From the NCBI GenBank assembly GCA_900551395.1, contig URVX01000034.1, positions 1 through 9,083 on the forward strand: DNA of 9,083 nt, read 5' to 3'. This DNA comes from an uncultured Subdoligranulum sp. GTDB lineage: Bacteria > Bacillota > Clostridia > Christensenellales > CAG-314. Position numbers and translations under genes: made by a program. The notes under the pieces were generated by a model that saw only the letters and a list, made by a program, of their open reading frames with translations, made no database searches and was not told where the DNA came from. Numbering within the stretch: the stretch's first letter is position 1; each line of letters opens with the position of its first letter. This document shows, piece by piece, positions 6,651 through 9,083 of this stretch.

Positions 6651-6844
6651 AAATTGCGGGGACTGTTTGGGGAAGTGCTTATTTTTTAAGCCGATTTGGC
6701 AGAATTTCCTTTTTTGCGCTTTGATTAAACGCAGGGATTTTGCCAAAACAAATCCGAGCCGGTTTCGCAGAAGTAAATGTTTAAGCAATTTTTGATACGC
6801 TTGGACGCTCGGATTAAGTCAGACAAATATTTGAACTTATTCGC
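6651..6844. other. intergenic stretch before tRNA-Ser, no gene seen
   Basis: No credible coding frame is present on either strand. The only structure noticed is an exact 9-bp inverted repeat, AATCCGAGC (6751-6759) and GCTCGGATT (6807-6815), with a 47-base loop, and an imperfect pair around TTTGGCAGAAT (about 6693-6704) and GGATTTTGCCAAAAC (6735-6749). Composition is intermediate between the gene-rich middle block and the AT-rich end. Confidence 0.4.
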
Positions 6845-6873
6845 TTGATTTTTGCTTTCGTTTGTGTTATCAT
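6845..6873 (+). promoter_or_regulatory. promoter of tRNA-Ser
   Basis: TTGATT (6845-6850), 17 bases, then TATCAT (6868-6873), preceded by TG one base upstream as in an extended -10. Transcription would begin about ten bases before the mature tRNA end at 6891. Confidence 0.6.
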
Positions 6874-6890
6874 ATTCAAGCTGCGAAATT

Positions 6891-6980
<90 letters not shown>

Positions 6981-6987
6981 AAAATCT

Positions 6988-7023
6988 GTCGTTCGGCGTG
7001 GATACCGCCGAGCGACTTTTTTT
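6988..7023 (+). terminator. intrinsic terminator of tRNA-Ser
   Basis: GTCGTTCGGCG (6988-6998) pairs with CGCCGAGCGAC (7006-7016), 11 pairs with one G-T wobble, around a 7-base loop and followed by seven T residues (7017-7023). It begins 8 bases after the CCA end. The AT-rich block starts at once after the T tract. Confidence 0.9.
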
Positions 7024-7228
7024 CTACATTTTTTACTATTTCATTTTTTATTTTTTCAATATCTTCTTCACTGTTTATAATTATTTCTTTGCCTGTCACT
7101 TGATCGTGTGTTGTAAAAATTATTAGTCGGTCGTTATATAAAATTATCTTTGCAATAAACTTGGTAAAGAACTCAACTCTTTCATTATGGCTTGTGTAGC
7201 CAAAACTACCGATTATCTTTTTATTTTT
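7024..7228 (-). pseudogene. C-terminal remnant of a probable serine recombinase/resolvase
   Basis: On the reverse strand this frame reads KIIGSFGYTSHNERVEFF, then TKFIAKIILYNDRLIIF, then TTHDQVTGKEIIINSEEDIEKIKNEIVKN. The middle pattern (a helix, then I-x-L-Y-x-D-R-L-I-I-F) resembles the last strands and coil of large serine recombinases; I recognise it by pattern only. The frame has a TAA at 7229-7231 (read on the reverse strand). Just upstream another frame reads NTHCIFFCDKKIKR, which would join smoothly if one base were added to the A run at 7218-7222, so a frameshift is likely. At the other end no stop occurs: the frame runs on through the tRNA terminator, and into the antisense of the tRNA, meaning that the true 3' end was lost at a junction near 7023. 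Fits debris of a mobile element. An unrelated protein is possible. Confidence 0.45.
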
Positions 7229-7351
7229 TTATCACAAAAAAAGATGCAATGAGTATTTTTTGAATTATTTTTTTGAAATGGCTTGCTTTTATTTTTAAAC
7301 AGAGTTAAAAACACAAACCAAAATGCGAAGTGTTTTATGGATAACAAAATT

Positions 7352-8109
7352 TTAGCCAATATGATAAGAAAAAAATTCTACGAAGAAAAGATGTCTGCTG
7401 AATATGAATTGCAGTGTTTTTTGTTGAATGTCAATTGGTTCTTCTTCAATACTTTTAATATATTCGCTTTTAATGTTAAAGAATTCCATTAATTTAGGTA
7501 GGTAATTGACTGATATTTTCGTTGTTCCTTGTCCAAGACTGACATTAAAATTATTTTGCATTTCTTTATTAGTAATAGGAGTTGATAATATTTGAATACT
7601 GTCTTCTTCAAATTTATAATATCCAGTATATCCTTGTTCTAAATATAATTTATCTTGTGCTTCAGATAACTTTTTCTCATTTTCAAAGAAGCCATAAGCA
7701 ATAATTTTTCCATCATATTGGAACAAAATTAAACTACCCGGAACAGTCACCATGCTGTGAGCACGATAATAAAAAGTGTTCCCTCTTGGTGGCATTTCTT
7801 TTGTTAAGAAATGAATGCAATCCTTATGTTTTCAAATTCATTTTTACCTAGAGGTAATGCTCTTATTTCAGGAATTATCTTATCGTCAGCATGTCTTAAA
7901 GTGTAATTTTCAAAAGGAGTAGAAGGGACGCCTTTTAAACCTCTACATCTATTACAACAACTTTGAATGTATTTTCCCTCATATCTAAAACCAAAAGATT
8001 GAGGACATGGATAAAAGATTTCTTTTCCAACACCTTTCGTACAAGATGGGCAAGTTTTATATAATATATTATTTCTAAAAAAGAAATTTGAATTTTCTGC
8101 TTTTTCCAT
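7352..8109 (-). pseudogene. zinc-ribbon protein coupled to the DNA methyltransferase, split by a frameshift; candidate restriction or defence partner
   Basis: Two reverse frames form one gene. The first (8109-7804) starts with ATG overlapping the methyltransferase stop by one base (TAATG) and has AGAGG about ten bases upstream. It carries CPSC (Cys20, Cys23) and CNRC (Cys52, Cys55), a likely zinc ribbon, then EIRALPLGKNEFEN. Adding one base at the TT at 7824-7825 continues the frame as IKDCIHFLTKEMPPRG into the second (7795-7352), which contains NTFYYRAHSMV, GSLILFQYDGKIIAYGFF, YTGYYKFEEDSIQI and STPITNKEM. The middle strands recall PUA/EVE-like base-reading domains found in modification-dependent nucleases; this is inference. 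Repaired length is about 252 residues. No HNH or PD-(D/E)xK motif is visible, so a nuclease domain may have been lost at the C-terminus, where the last 20 or so residues look non-homologous. I cannot name a family. Confidence 0.5.
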
Positions 8110-9000
8110 TATGTATTCCTCTTATAATTCATTACTACTATTTCAGTTATATTTCCACGCTTACTTGCTTGGCAATTAATTATACGCTTTGCATAAACTC
8201 TTTTTATTTCAAAATCTTTATATAAATTATCAAAGAAATTATCTTCTTTATTTGCATTTTTAGGATCTGAATTAGACAGCATTAACAAGCAATCTTTTTC
8301 ATCAAGAGCTTTATAGTGATTAGCAAGATTAATTTGGTCATTATCATCAAAACCAGATTTGTCATAACTTACAAATGAATTATTTTCAATTAGTGGTCTG
8401 TATGGTGGATCAAAATATACAAATGCATTTTTATCAGCACTATCTAAAACTTGTTCATAAGATCCATAAGAAATTTCAACTTTTTGTAATAACTGAGAAC
8501 ACAATTCCAAATTCTCTTTATCACAAATCATAGGATTTTTATATCTACCATGAGGAACATTAAATTTTCCATATCTATTGACTCTATATAATCCGTTAAA
8601 ACAAGTTTTATTTAAGAATATAAAATCAGCACATTTTTCATAATCTTCATGACCATTTAGATGTATTTCATTATATCTCTTTCTAACATCATAATAGTAT
8701 TCTTCTTTGTCTTCAGTTGTTAAGTATTCGTTTGCAAGATGTCTTAAATACTCAATAACTTTTTTTACATTTTATTTTAATGCACCTATAACAATTGATA
8801 AGTTCTTTGTTAATATCGTTTATATAAGCTTTTTTAAAATTATAATTTTGAAGAACATGAAAAAGAATTGCTCCACCACCAACAAATGGCTCAATGTATA
8901 TTTTTAAATATGAAACGAAGCACATTTTATAAATATTTATCTTCTTTTTTGGGTTTTTTTGACTTGTTTTGGCTTGTCTAAATTGCCGTTTAAATAGCAA
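8109..9000 (-). pseudogene. Dam/DpnM-type DNA adenine-N6 methyltransferase, frameshifted at an A7 tract
   Basis: The reverse strand encodes an alpha-type adenine methyltransferase in two frames. Upstream part: YIEPFVGGGA (SAM-binding motif I, DNA 8869-8892 plus flank), then AYINDINKELINCYR, ending at a stop after the A7 run (8760-8766 on the plus strand as T7). In the next frame the protein continues without a stop as VIEYLRHLANEY, TCFNGLYRVN, FNVPHGRYKNP, and FVYFDPPYRPL (catalytic DPPY at 8400-8411), SFVSYDKSGF, LMLSNSD, and ITEIVVMNYK. Six A residues instead of seven would restore one frame of about 295 codons, close to DpnM (about 284). FNGLYRVN and DPPY place it with Dam/DpnM enzymes, which methylate adenine in GATC; the target here is inferred. 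The expected N-terminal K-W-x-G-G-K motif is absent and the only start is a TTG at 9000 without a ribosome site, so the 5' end is probably damaged too. Confidence 0.85.
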
Positions 9001-9083
9001 ATAATAAAATTCTTGGAAAATTTGCGGTGTAAATTAAAAATATGTATTTATATGTGTTGACTTTTTATATGATATTAAGTTAT

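Noticed and set aside
6751..6815. 9-bp inverted repeat AATCCGAGC/GCTCGGATT with 47-base loop as an RNA gene
   Set aside because: The stem is short for such a loop, no promoter or terminator frames it, and no known RNA family is recognised.
8707..8907. 66-codon forward frame near the right end
   Set aside because: Antisense to the methyltransferase N-terminal half, including its EPFVGGGA motif.

Overview
The window reads as chromosome from an anaerobic, low-to-mid-GC Firmicute of the Clostridia type, probably an uncultured gut or rumen lineage. That inference rests on an aldo/keto reductase with a C-terminal double [4Fe-4S] ferredoxin domain, Gram-positive style Shine-Dalgarno sequences, consensus sigma-A promoters, and a clostridial-looking DinB polymerase with a small companion gene. 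No taxon can be fixed from the sequence alone.

Three compartments are visible by base composition. Left (1 to about 1050) is AT-rich: the tail of an unknown gene, a lipoprotein coupled to it by a 4-base start/stop overlap, and the N-terminal stub of a secreted protein. Middle (about 1100 to 6650) is richer in GC and looks like resident chromosome: a membrane-anchored endonuclease/exonuclease/phosphatase-family protein, a reverse-strand Xre repressor, a small uncharacterised protein followed by DNA polymerase IV (dinB), a carboxymuconolactone decarboxylase/cupin fusion, and the ferredoxin-type aldo/keto reductase. Good promoters or terminators can be placed around several of these. The reductase is broken by an in-frame TAA plus a one-base frameshift about 25 bases later.

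Next comes tRNA-Ser(GGA), with its own promoter, encoded CCA and a strong terminator. Immediately beyond the terminator the sequence becomes very AT-rich and holds only damaged reverse-strand genes: a probable recombinase C-terminal remnant, a zinc-ribbon protein split by a frameshift, and a Dam/DpnM-type DNA adenine methyltransferase split at an A7 tract and lacking its usual N-terminal motif. The last two overlap by one base, so they probably formed a restriction-modification or defence operon.

The best leads are the methyltransferase plus zinc-ribbon pair (possible phase variation or decay), the divergent Xre/dinB control region with paired operator-like dyads and a near-LexA box, and the small protein next to dinB. 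All four proposed frameshifts lie in or beside short A/T runs, so sequence error must be excluded before biological conclusions are drawn.
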